Part shown: positions 17,038-22,792 of the stretch, piece after piece
Layout: the number at the start of each line of letters is the position of its first letter
How positions within the stretch are numbered: position 1 is the first letter of the stretch
From: an uncultured Ruminococcus sp.
GTDB lineage: Bacteria; Bacillota; Clostridia; Oscillospirales; Ruminococcaceae
Direction of reading: 5' to 3'
Assembly: GCA_900553675.1 (NCBI GenBank)
Contig: USEH01000009.1
Location: 1 to 22,792, forward strand
Length of the DNA stretch: 22,792 nucleotides
Program-made: the position numbers and the translations under genes
The notes under the pieces: generated by a model
The model's database searches: none
What the model was told of the DNA's origin: nothing
What the model saw: only the letters and a program-made list of their open reading frames with translations

Positions 17038-17478
17038 TTATTGAACGGTAAATTCCGTCCATTCTATGTGATTGTACTTCATAACTTCGTCTGCCCTTTT
17101 CATTCCTAACTTTTCATAAAAAGGAACTGCATTTTCGTTTGTTATCAGGTATACTGCGATGTCCTTTTCGCCGCCGGCGGCTTCAAGAGCGGCTTTCATC
17201 AGCCTTCTGCCGATGCCCTGCCTTTCATAGTTTCTGTCCACTCCCAAATCGGTCACGTAAAGCCAATAAGCGAAGTCGGTCAAGCCGAACAGCACGCCCA
17301 CAATCAGATTATCCTCATTTCTTGCGACGATGCTGATTGAAACGTTATTAACCAGCTTTTCTATTCTTTCATCAAACCGCTCCTTGGGATATTGCGAGCC
17401 TAAATCGGTTCTTTTGAGAAAGTCTATGTATTCACCTTGCGATACGCGTTCGCTTGTTATTTTTATTCTATCTTTCAT
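17038..17478 (-). CDS. GNAT family N-acetyltransferase
   Basis: A 146-residue GNAT protein with the acetyl-CoA turn ERQGIGRRLMKAAL (about residues 84-97), the preceding strand VTDLGVDRNY, and the C-terminal NENAVPFYEKLGM motif that closes the fold. These are the marks of a small-molecule or protein N-acetyltransferase; the acceptor is unknown. GGAGG lies 7 bases before the ATG. It begins 42 bases after the fucosidase stop on the same strand with no terminator or clear promoter between them, so it is probably read from the fucosidase promoter. Confidence 0.9.
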   Translation of the reverse strand: MKDRIKITSERVSQGEYIDFLKRTDLGSQYPKERFDERIEKLVNNVSISIVARNEDNLIVGVLFGLTDFAYWLYVTDLGVDRNYERQGIGRRLMKAALEAAGGEKDIAVYLITNENAVPFYEKLGMKRADEVMKYNHIEWTEFTVQ

Positions 17479-17520
17479 AATGCGTCCTCCGAGCTGATTC
17501 TTATGAGAAGTTGTCTTAAA

Positions 17521-18996
17521 TCAATCAACCTCAACCTTAATTACCACCGGCAAATCACTCTTTACCCCCGGTACGCAAACCTTTAATGCCTCGCCGTCCC
17601 GCTCCCAGCTGACCTCACCGTCGTAGCCCAGAACGCTTACATTCTTTATGATTCCATGGAACAGCGGCAGGCTCGAAGCGTCTCTGTCCGCAAGCTCGGT
17701 TATATTCACTCTGCCGTCTTCCGACCATCTCATAACAGTCGCATAAATGCTGCTTCCGCCGGCTGTAAAGCGTATGTCCTTGCAGGTAAATTCGGGGGCG
17801 TTGCCATCCGAGAACTGACCCTCCTTAACCGCCGTAGGACCCTCGCCGGATTTTCTCCACGGCTTGGTGCTGTAAATAGCCTCGCCGTTGACACCAAGCC
17901 ATCTGCCGATGGTTTTAAGGACGTTTGTGTCCTCCTCGGTAAAGCTTCCATCCGCCTTGGGACCGACATTTAAAAGAAGTGTTCCGTTCTTGCTTACGAT
18001 ATCCACAAGCGTGCAGATGATGTCTCGCGGGTTCTTGTATACGTTGTTTTCGGTGTGACACCACGAGTTATAGGCGATAGCGGTGTCGGTCTGCCAATAA
18101 TAAGGCTTAGCCTCGGCAAACTGACCGCGCTCGATATCCGGAACGGCGCAGCCGAACTGGAAAGCGTCGTGCTTGTAGTTTATAACAACACCGTCGGGAC
18201 TCCATTCCAGGCTGCGGTTGTAGAAATAAGCCGCAAATTTTTTCAGATACGGCTTGAGAGCTGAATGCTGAATCCACCAGTCGAAATAGATTATCTTAGG
18301 GTGATAGCTGTCGACAATCTCGCAGCAGCGGCAGAGCCAGTCCTCCATAAACTCCTGCGATGGGGACGGGCTGAATATATCCTGAAAATTGTAATCAGGC
18401 ATTGAAGGCCAATAGAAGTCGCCGCGTTTAAGAGGCTCTTTAATGTCGCTGTCGAACTCCTTGCCGTGTCCCATAAAGAACCAGTGCTCGATTCTGTGGG
18501 ACGATGCGCCCATAACCATCCCTTTAGCTTCGCAGGCATTTTTAAGCTCGCCTAAAACGTCGCGCTTGGGACCCATTTCGTAGGCGTTCCAATGCGAAAG
18601 CTCGCTTTTGTACATCTGAAATCCGTCGTGATGCTCTGCCACCGGTATGACGTACTTAGCGCCTGCCTCGCTGAAAAGCTCAGCCCACTTCTGCGGGTTG
18701 AACTTCTCCGCCTTGAACATGGGGATAAAGTCTTTGTAACCGAAATCCTTATGATTGCCATATGTCTTAACATGGTGATTAAACTCATCCGTGCCCTGAA
18801 TGTACATATTCCGTGAGTACCATTCGTTTGCATAAGCAGGGACGGAATACACTCCCCAGTGGATGAATATGCCGAATTTAATCTTTTTGTACCACTGGGG
18901 CACAGTGTAGTTATTAAGGCTGTCCCAGTCGTCCTTGTAAGGACCGTCTTGTATTACCTTATCTATTTTTTCTAAATATTCCTTCATGTCTTTCAT
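17521..18996 (-). CDS. GH29 alpha-L-fucosidase, cytoplasmic
   Basis: A 491-residue glycosidase of family GH29, releasing alpha-linked L-fucose by a retaining mechanism. The (beta/alpha)8 domain fills about residues 30-370: WYKKIKFGIFIHWGVYSVPAY (35-55), VAEHHDGFQMYKSELS (119-134), and KIIYFDWW with the probable nucleophile Asp239. It continues with GTLLLNVGPKADG, also a family mark. About 375-490 is a beta-sandwich C-terminal domain. There is no signal peptide or lipobox, so it should act inside the cell on imported fucosides. GAGG lies about 7 bases before the first of two nearby ATGs, supporting 18996. Its promoter shares extended boxes with that of the nitrilase gene. Host-mucin or milk glycans are likely sources of substrate, by inference. 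Confidence 0.93.
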   Translation of the reverse strand: MKDMKEYLEKIDKVIQDGPYKDDWDSLNNYTVPQWYKKIKFGIFIHWGVYSVPAYANEWYSRNMYIQGTDEFNHHVKTYGNHKDFGYKDFIPMFKAEKFNPQKWAELFSEAGAKYVIPVAEHHDGFQMYKSELSHWNAYEMGPKRDVLGELKNACEAKGMVMGASSHRIEHWFFMGHGKEFDSDIKEPLKRGDFYWPSMPDYNFQDIFSPSPSQEFMEDWLCRCCEIVDSYHPKIIYFDWWIQHSALKPYLKKFAAYFYNRSLEWSPDGVVINYKHDAFQFGCAVPDIERGQFAEAKPYYWQTDTAIAYNSWCHTENNVYKNPRDIICTLVDIVSKNGTLLLNVGPKADGSFTEEDTNVLKTIGRWLGVNGEAIYSTKPWRKSGEGPTAVKEGQFSDGNAPEFTCKDIRFTAGGSSIYATVMRWSEDGRVNITELADRDASSLPLFHGIIKNVSVLGYDGEVSWERDGEALKVCVPGVKSDLPVVIKVEVD

Positions 18997-19038
18997 GGGT
19001 TTTCCTCTGTTTCCTAGCCGACACCGGCTGATAAGACG

Positions 19039-19066
19039 ATTGTATCATGATAAAGCTTAATGTCAA
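19039..19066 (-). promoter_or_regulatory. Promoter of the fucosidase-GNAT unit, with shared boxes
   Basis: TTGACA (19066-19061), a 16-bp spacer and TACAAT (19044-19039) on the minus strand. It lies inside two longer boxes (19028-19049 and 19064-19077) that recur upstream of the nitrilase gene at the same 14-bp distance. A short hairpin, AGCCG-ACAC-CGGCT at 19016-19029, starts about three bases after the predicted transcription start. Confidence 0.83.
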
Positions 19067-19085
19067 TAGCTTTTTATATGATTCT

Positions 19086-19967
19086 TTAGTGCAATACCGT
19101 AGATTCATCTTTCTTCAGATGCAAATATGCCTTTGGCTTTCTGTATTTGCCCAAATCCTCCCGCTCTCTGTATGCCCGGATTTCATCCAAATCAAAATCC
19201 ACATAGTAGATTGTTTCTTCCAACTCATCCCCGACAAAAATGGTATTGTCTAAGGGCATTCCGTCTTCGGTATATACCATAGGACTAAATGCACAGGAGT
19301 TTCCCATTCCGGGCGCCTGGGGATTTGCCATAGCAATACCGACCATGTTTTCCATAGCGCGCACAGACAGTTCCTTAAGTCTGGGCGGCATACCGCCGCA
19401 GGAATTGGGGTGCATGATAAGCTCTGCTCCGTTTAACATCAGTTCTCTGGCACTCTCCGGATATTCTCTGTCATAACATATCATGCAACCAATTGTAATG
19501 GCGTCAAACTTGCATACGGGAAAGGATTCGCCGGATTCAAGATATCTTTCCCAATCAAAATCGCAGGTGTGAACTTTGGAATATTTCAGAATTACTTTTC
19601 CATCTCTGTCAATAATCCACGCTGTGTTTTGCGGATACTTTTTCCCTTTGGAAAAGCCTGTTATGACAATGCCTATATTCAGTTCGGCCGCCAGCTTAGT
19701 AATCTGAACAAAATGAGGCTCATCCTCAGTCAGGGCATTTTCGCACCACTTTATAAATTCAGGGCGATTCTCAATTTCGTGTACAGGTAATAATTTTTCG
19801 CAGATATCAGGAGCGGCATAGGCAGTCAGAAAGCATTCGGGAAATAAAACAAGATCGGCTCCGTTCTCACTTGCCTCCCGAATAAATTTGATTGCAGTTT
19901 TTGTATTTTGTTCAACATCCGGCTCAACTGTATCGCATTGAACGATTGCCACCTTGAATTTTTTCAT
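19086..19967 (-). CDS. Nitrilase-superfamily (carbon-nitrogen) hydrolase
   Basis: A 293-residue C-N hydrolase with the Glu-Lys-Cys triad of the superfamily: VLFPEC with Glu44, LKYSKVH with Lys131, and CMICYDREYPE with Cys164. This family cleaves amides, nitriles and carbamoyl groups; the branch here looks like an amidase or N-carbamoyl hydrolase rather than a true nitrilase, but the substrate is uncertain. GAAMP-like closing features appear as MANPQAPGMGNSCAF (about 211-225). There is no signal peptide. GGAGG lies before the ATG. It is divergent from the TetR gene and has a promoter that matches the fucosidase promoter, so both may answer to one regulator. It is not obviously an enzyme of fucose breakdown; amino-sugar or amide salvage is one possible link. 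Confidence 0.9.
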   Translation of the reverse strand: MKKFKVAIVQCDTVEPDVEQNTKTAIKFIREASENGADLVLFPECFLTAYAAPDICEKLLPVHEIENRPEFIKWCENALTEDEPHFVQITKLAAELNIGIVITGFSKGKKYPQNTAWIIDRDGKVILKYSKVHTCDFDWERYLESGESFPVCKFDAITIGCMICYDREYPESARELMLNGAELIMHPNSCGGMPPRLKELSVRAMENMVGIAMANPQAPGMGNSCAFSPMVYTEDGMPLDNTIFVGDELEETIYYVDFDLDEIRAYREREDLGKYRKPKAYLHLKKDESTVLH

Positions 19968-20042
19968 ACTCTTCCTCCTGTTATAATTGCTCTTCCGACA
20001 AAAATATAGAAAACGGCTTAGCTGATAGACACTGCTAAGATG

Positions 20043-20070
20043 ATTATATCATGCAAGACAAAAATTACAA
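20043..20070 (-). promoter_or_regulatory. Promoter of the nitrilase gene, with shared boxes
   Basis: TTGTAA (20070-20065), 16 bp, and consensus TATAAT (20048-20043) on the minus strand. The surrounding boxes 20032-20053 and 20068-20081 match those at the fucosidase promoter in 33 of 36 positions while the 14 bp between them do not match well. A 6-bp inverted repeat (20017-20022 with 20034-20039) sits at the predicted transcript start. Confidence 0.85.
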
Positions 20071-20108
20071 TAGCTTTTTATGTTTTTTAATTATCATATA
20101 TCATGCAA
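20046..20108. repeat. 11-bp direct repeat in the nitrilase-TetR divergent region
   Basis: ATATCATGCAA occurs at 20046-20056, overlapping the nitrilase -10, and again at 20098-20108, 52 bp away (about five helical turns). Paired sites on one face of the DNA would suit a regulator of this divergent region. The TetR protein encoded next door is one candidate, but the sites are not palindromic as TetR operators usually are. Confidence 0.4.
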
Positions 20109-20124
20109 AAATCTGTAGATGGTC

Positions 20125-20153
20125 TTCTCAAAAACGGTCAATGATGTTATAAT
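20125..20153 (+). promoter_or_regulatory. Promoter of the TetR-ABC operon
   Basis: TTCTCA (20125-20130), a 17-bp spacer and consensus TATAAT (20148-20153), 50 bases upstream of the TetR start. The -35 is weak, so activation or low basal expression is likely. Confidence 0.65.
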
Positions 20154-20203
20154 GAAATCACGCAAAACCGATTTACATAATTAAGACGAATCGGAGGTAA
20201 ACC

Positions 20204-20815
20204 ATGAACGAAAAATTTTTCGAGCTTCCGCCCGAAAAGCGGCAGAGGATAATCAATTCGGGCTACAAGGTGTTTTCAGCCGACAGCTATAAAAAGAGTC
20301 CGGTCGGAGAGATAGCCGCCGGAGCGGGCATAAGCAAGTCGCTGCTGTTTTTCTATTTCCGCAATAAAAAGGAACTGTATCTTTATCTTTGGGATGAGTC
20401 TGCCAAAATGACCATGAAGTACCTTAACCACTACAAATGCTACGAAGGAAAAGACCTCTTTGAAATGATGGAGCGCGGCATGAGGGCAAAGCTTCATATT
20501 ATGAGAGAGCACCCCGAAATGGCTGAGTTTGCAGTGAGGGCGTTTTACGAGAAGGACCCCGAAATAAGTGCGGCGATTCAGAAAAGCTACTGGAACTATT
20601 TCAGCATTAAGGCTCTTGCGGCGATAAAGGCGCTGAACCCCGACGACTTCACCCCCGGACTTGATATAGGTCTGATGTATCGCAATATGTATCTTGCGGC
20701 GGAGGGATATATGTGGGAGATGCTCCAGCGCGGAGATCTCGACTATGAAAAGCTTGACAAGGACTTTCAGCTGCTGTTGGAGTTCTGGAAATCTGTATAC
20801 AAGAAGAAAGGTTAG
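20204..20815 (+). CDS. TetR/AcrR family transcriptional regulator
   Basis: A 203-residue repressor with the TetR N-terminal DNA-binding domain: PPEKRQRIINSGYKVFSADSY (9-29) and the HTH VGEIAAGAGISKSLLFFYFRNKKELYLYL (34-62), where FYFRNKKELY is the signature. The remaining 140 residues are the helical ligand-binding and dimer domain and have no recognisable ligand class. GGAGG lies 7 bases before the ATG. The stop is three bases from the ABC ATPase start, so it is cotranscribed with the exporter genes and is the likely local repressor of them. No clear palindromic operator was found near its promoter. Confidence 0.93.
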   Translation: MNEKFFELPPEKRQRIINSGYKVFSADSYKKSPVGEIAAGAGISKSLLFFYFRNKKELYLYLWDESAKMTMKYLNHYKCYEGKDLFEMMERGMRAKLHIMREHPEMAEFAVRAFYEKDPEISAAIQKSYWNYFSIKALAAIKALNPDDFTPGLDIGLMYRNMYLAAEGYMWEMLQRGDLDYEKLDKDFQLLLEFWKSVYKKKG

Positions 20816-20818
20816 AGT

Positions 20819-21706
20819 ATGAAAGCAATCGAAACAATAGGTCTTACAAAGTACTACGGCTCAGCCCGCGGGATAATTGATTTGAATTTAAGCGTTGAGG
20901 AGGGCGGCTTTTTTGGATTCTTAGGACCCAACGGCGCGGGAAAAAGCACCACCATAAGAATCCTGCTCGGTCTTATCTCGCCGACAAGTGGAACGGCAAA
21001 GATTTTCGGCAGGACGGTTGGAATGTCGCCAAAAGAGATACTCTCGGAGATAGGATATCTTTCCTCCGACGCCGCGTTTTACTCCGGCATGAAGGTGAGC
21101 GATATATTAAAGCTGAGTGCTCAGCTCAGGGGAAAGGACTGCTCCAAGGAAGCAAGCGCTCTCTGCGAGCGTCTCAGCCTCGACCCCAGCCGCAGGGTAG
21201 ACGAGCTTTCGCTGGGCAATCGCAAAAAGGTGGGAATCGTCTGCACAATGCAGCATAAGCCAAGGCTGTATATTATGGACGAGCCGACAAGCGGGCTTGA
21301 CCCTTTAATCCAGCGCGAGTTTTACTCGATTTTGAGTGAGAGAAACGCCGAGGGTGCAACCGTTTTCCTTTCCTGCCACGTCCTTTCAGAGGTGCAGAGA
21401 TACTGCCGCGAAGCCGCTGTCATCAGAGATGGACGGCTGTTGGTGTCCTCCAGCGTTGAAAGCCTTGCCCATACCGGAGCAAAGCGCGTCGCGCTGCGCG
21501 GAGTTACAGTCCTGCCAAGTCTTGCGGATATTCGCGATATCACCATGAGTGAGGATTCAATAAGCTTTCTATACGGCGGTGCACCGAGTGAGCTTCTTCG
21601 AGCTCTTGCACCACTGCCGATAACCGATATAACCATCAGCGAGCCGGATATGGAAGAGGTCTTTATGCATTACTACGAGGGAGGCGTGACTAATGACAAT
21701 AATTAA
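20819..21706 (+). CDS. ABC transporter ATP-binding protein (ABC-2 type exporter)
   Basis: A 295-residue ATPase that would drive the permease encoded next. Walker A is FLGPNGAGKSTT (34-45), the Q-loop region is LSSDAAFYSGM with Ser-Ser in place of the usual Gln, the signature is DELSLGNRKK (128-137) with LSLGN instead of LSGGQ, Walker B is LYIMDEPTSGLDP (150-162), and the H-loop is LSCHVLSEV. The altered signature and missing Q-loop Gln are seen in the CcmA/NatA group of ABC-2 exporters. The C-terminal 80 residues form the extra domain common in that group. It overlaps the permease start by 14 bases. Substrates could be drugs, peptides or lipids; TetR linkage suggests a detoxifying exporter. 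Confidence 0.92.
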   Translation: MKAIETIGLTKYYGSARGIIDLNLSVEEGGFFGFLGPNGAGKSTTIRILLGLISPTSGTAKIFGRTVGMSPKEILSEIGYLSSDAAFYSGMKVSDILKLSAQLRGKDCSKEASALCERLSLDPSRRVDELSLGNRKKVGIVCTMQHKPRLYIMDEPTSGLDPLIQREFYSILSERNAEGATVFLSCHVLSEVQRYCREAAVIRDGRLLVSSSVESLAHTGAKRVALRGVTVLPSLADIRDITMSEDSISFLYGGAPSELLRALAPLPITDITISEPDMEEVFMHYYEGGVTNDNN

Positions 21707-22478
21707 GCTTGAGCTTATCCGCGGCAGAACGTCGCTTATAATATGGAGCTTAGCAATTGCGTTTGTGCTGGGACTTTGCATAGTTATTTATCCGCAGATG
21801 TCAGAGCAGATGGGCGATATAAGCTCAGCTTTTGCAAGCATGGGGGATTTCAGTGCGGCTTTCGGCATGGACAGGATAAATTACGGCGAGTTTAATGGCT
21901 ACTTCGGCATAGAATGCGGCAATATCTTAGGACTTGGCGGAGCCTTCTTTGCGGCACTTTTAGGAGTGTCTGCACTTGCAAAGGAGCAAAAGGAGCATAC
22001 CGCGGAGTTTTTGCTGACCCATCCCATAAAGCGCTCACATGTTGCCGGAATGAAGCTGCTGGCAGTGATGATTCAGGTGGTCATACTTAATCTTGTTTCG
22101 CTTATAGTCTGCGCTGTCTCCACCGCCGCAATTGGGGAGGAATTCTTCACAAAAAGCATTATGCTTATGCTTTTGTCCTACCTGATAATGCATATCGAGA
22201 TTGCCGCGCTGACCTTTGGAATATCGGCGTTTATAAAGAGGGGAAGCCTCGGCATAGGAATAGGTCTGGCGGCGGGATTTTATTTTATGAATATCATATC
22301 AAATCTTATCGACGAGACTAAATTCCTGAAATACATAACACCCTTCGCCTACACCGAAAGTGCTGATATCATCACAAATGGGAAGATAAGCATGGAATAC
22401 CTTGCCTGCGGAATAGCTTTTGGGGTGATAGCAGTTATATGTGCGTTTGTTGTGTACACCAAAAAGGATATATCGTAA
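21693..22478 (+). CDS. ABC-2 type transporter permease
   Basis: A 261-residue membrane protein with about six helices: near 12-32, 78-95, 122-148, 157-180, 185-205 and 235-255. It opens with TIIKLELIRGRTSLIIW and has the cytoplasmic segment KEQKEHTAEFLLTHPIKRSHV after helix 2, typical of ABC-2 permeases of the NatB/YhaP kind. The ATG at 21693 overlaps the end of the ATPase gene, so the two are translated together and likely form a homodimeric permease with two ATPases. The transported substrate is not evident. The gene ends the operon; no clear terminator hairpin follows it. Confidence 0.9.
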   Translation: MTIIKLELIRGRTSLIIWSLAIAFVLGLCIVIYPQMSEQMGDISSAFASMGDFSAAFGMDRINYGEFNGYFGIECGNILGLGGAFFAALLGVSALAKEQKEHTAEFLLTHPIKRSHVAGMKLLAVMIQVVILNLVSLIVCAVSTAAIGEEFFTKSIMLMLLSYLIMHIEIAALTFGISAFIKRGSLGIGIGLAAGFYFMNIISNLIDETKFLKYITPFAYTESADIITNGKISMEYLACGIAFGVIAVICAFVVYTKKDIS

Positions 22479-22592
22479 TTGCATAGTCCAAGGATGGGCA
22501 GTAAAACTGTCGGATAGTTAATACTTCAAAATATAAGAAACAGCGTTGAAGCATACAGCTTTTAAATGCATAGACATTTTATAGGAAATTGC

Positions 22593-22621
22593 TTGCTTTT
22601 TTTAACATTTTAGTGTATTAT
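22593..22621 (+). promoter_or_regulatory. Promoter of the truncated gene at the window end
   Basis: TTGCTT (22593-22598), a 17-bp spacer and TATTAT (22616-22621). Transcription would start near 22628 and give a leader of about 120 bases. Between the permease stop and this promoter (22479-22592) I see no gene and only a weak 6-bp inverted repeat (CTTCAA with TTGAAG). Confidence 0.65.
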
Positions 22622-22630
22622 TATAAAAGA

Positions 22631-22713
22631 AGCTTAATCGATGTGAAAATCGATACATGTATCACAGCTTGATTGATTGCCCGTTTTAAATCATGGGTAC
22701 AGCAAATCAAGCT
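22631..22713 (+). promoter_or_regulatory. Structured leader of the truncated gene
   Basis: Two hairpins are visible. ATCGAT repeats (22637-22642 and 22649-22654) pair across six bases. AGCTTGATT (22666-22674) pairs perfectly with AATCAAGCT (22705-22713) across a 30-base loop that contains CCC and GGG. Neither is followed by a T-run. I do not recognise a known riboswitch class. Regulation of the downstream secreted protein by this leader is possible but unproved. Confidence 0.4.
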
Positions 22714-22747
22714 CAGCTGTTATATACACTATTTAAGGAGAAAAAAG

Positions 22748-22792
22748 ATGAGAAAGACAATTTCACTCATAACTGTAATGGCTGTTATTCTG
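22748..22792 (+). CDS. Start of a secreted-protein gene (truncated by window end)
   Basis: Only 15 codons are present: a start Met, Arg-Lys, then a hydrophobic run (TISLITVMAVIL), which is a typical signal peptide or lipoprotein signal beginning. AAGGAG lies 7 bases before the ATG. The mature protein is beyond the window, so no function can be given. Confidence 0.75.
   Translation, partial: MRKTISLITVMAVIL

Noticed and set aside
22631..22713. Leader as a c-di-GMP, preQ1 or THF riboswitch
   Set aside because: The conserved core sequences of these classes could not be found.

Overview
The window looks like a metagenome-derived contig from a low-to-mid GC Gram-positive gut bacterium of the Ruminococcaceae/Oscillospirales type. 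The grounds are strong AAGGAGG-like ribosome binding sites, sigma-A style promoters, lipoprotein signals, GH5/GH2/GH29 glycosidases, BspA-type leucine-rich repeats and a YhbD/bactofilin pair of Bacillus type. This placement is an inference from gene content, not from a marker gene. The first roughly 720 bases do not fit. They are more GC-rich, use different codons, and encode the C-terminal part of a Bacteroidales Mfa1/FimA-type fimbrillin. They run in frame, without a stop, into the middle of a beta-galactosidase, which is most simply an assembly chimera.

Layout. 2-2200: chimeric frame (fimbrillin fragment, then the C-terminal half of a GH2 beta-galactosidase). 2218-3378: GH5 lipoprotein glycosidase ending in a clear terminator. 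3523-6009: a tightly overlapping three-gene operon (cysteine-rich C_GCAxxG_C_C protein, a PD-(D/E)XK-like protein with a possible winged-helix tail, and a PlsC-type acyltransferase with a zinc ribbon) with its own promoter and terminator. 6067-7306: a DUF4004/YhbD-like HTH regulator and a bactofilin, behind a promoter carrying two GTAACA-N-TGTTAY operators. 7362-8333 (minus): a membrane-anchored alpha/beta hydrolase.

8484-13837 (minus) is the most distinctive part. It is a four-gene operon encoding a large lipoprotein (InlB-like repeats, LRR, SGNH domain), a three-helix membrane protein, an AlgI-type MBOAT acyltransferase, and a second SGNH protein whose LRR lies after, not before, the SGNH domain. 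By analogy with AlgI/AlgJ/AlgX, PatA/PatB and DltB/DltD, it probably O-acylates an extracytoplasmic glycan. The fusion of the SGNH transferases to surface-binding repeat modules is unusual.

14028-16985 (plus), divergent from that operon: a DUF362 protein, a MATE exporter and a GNAT acetyltransferase. 17038-18996 (minus): a GNAT protein and a cytoplasmic GH29 alpha-L-fucosidase. 19086-19967 (minus): a nitrilase-superfamily amidohydrolase. The fucosidase and nitrilase promoters share two long conserved boxes at identical spacing, which suggests co-regulation. 20204-22478 (plus): a TetR regulator and a two-gene ABC-2 exporter. The window ends with the first 15 codons of a secreted-protein gene behind a structured leader. 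No rRNA, tRNA, CRISPR array, insertion sequence or integrase was found, and no gene-free stretch exceeds 300 bases (the longest is 22479-22747).
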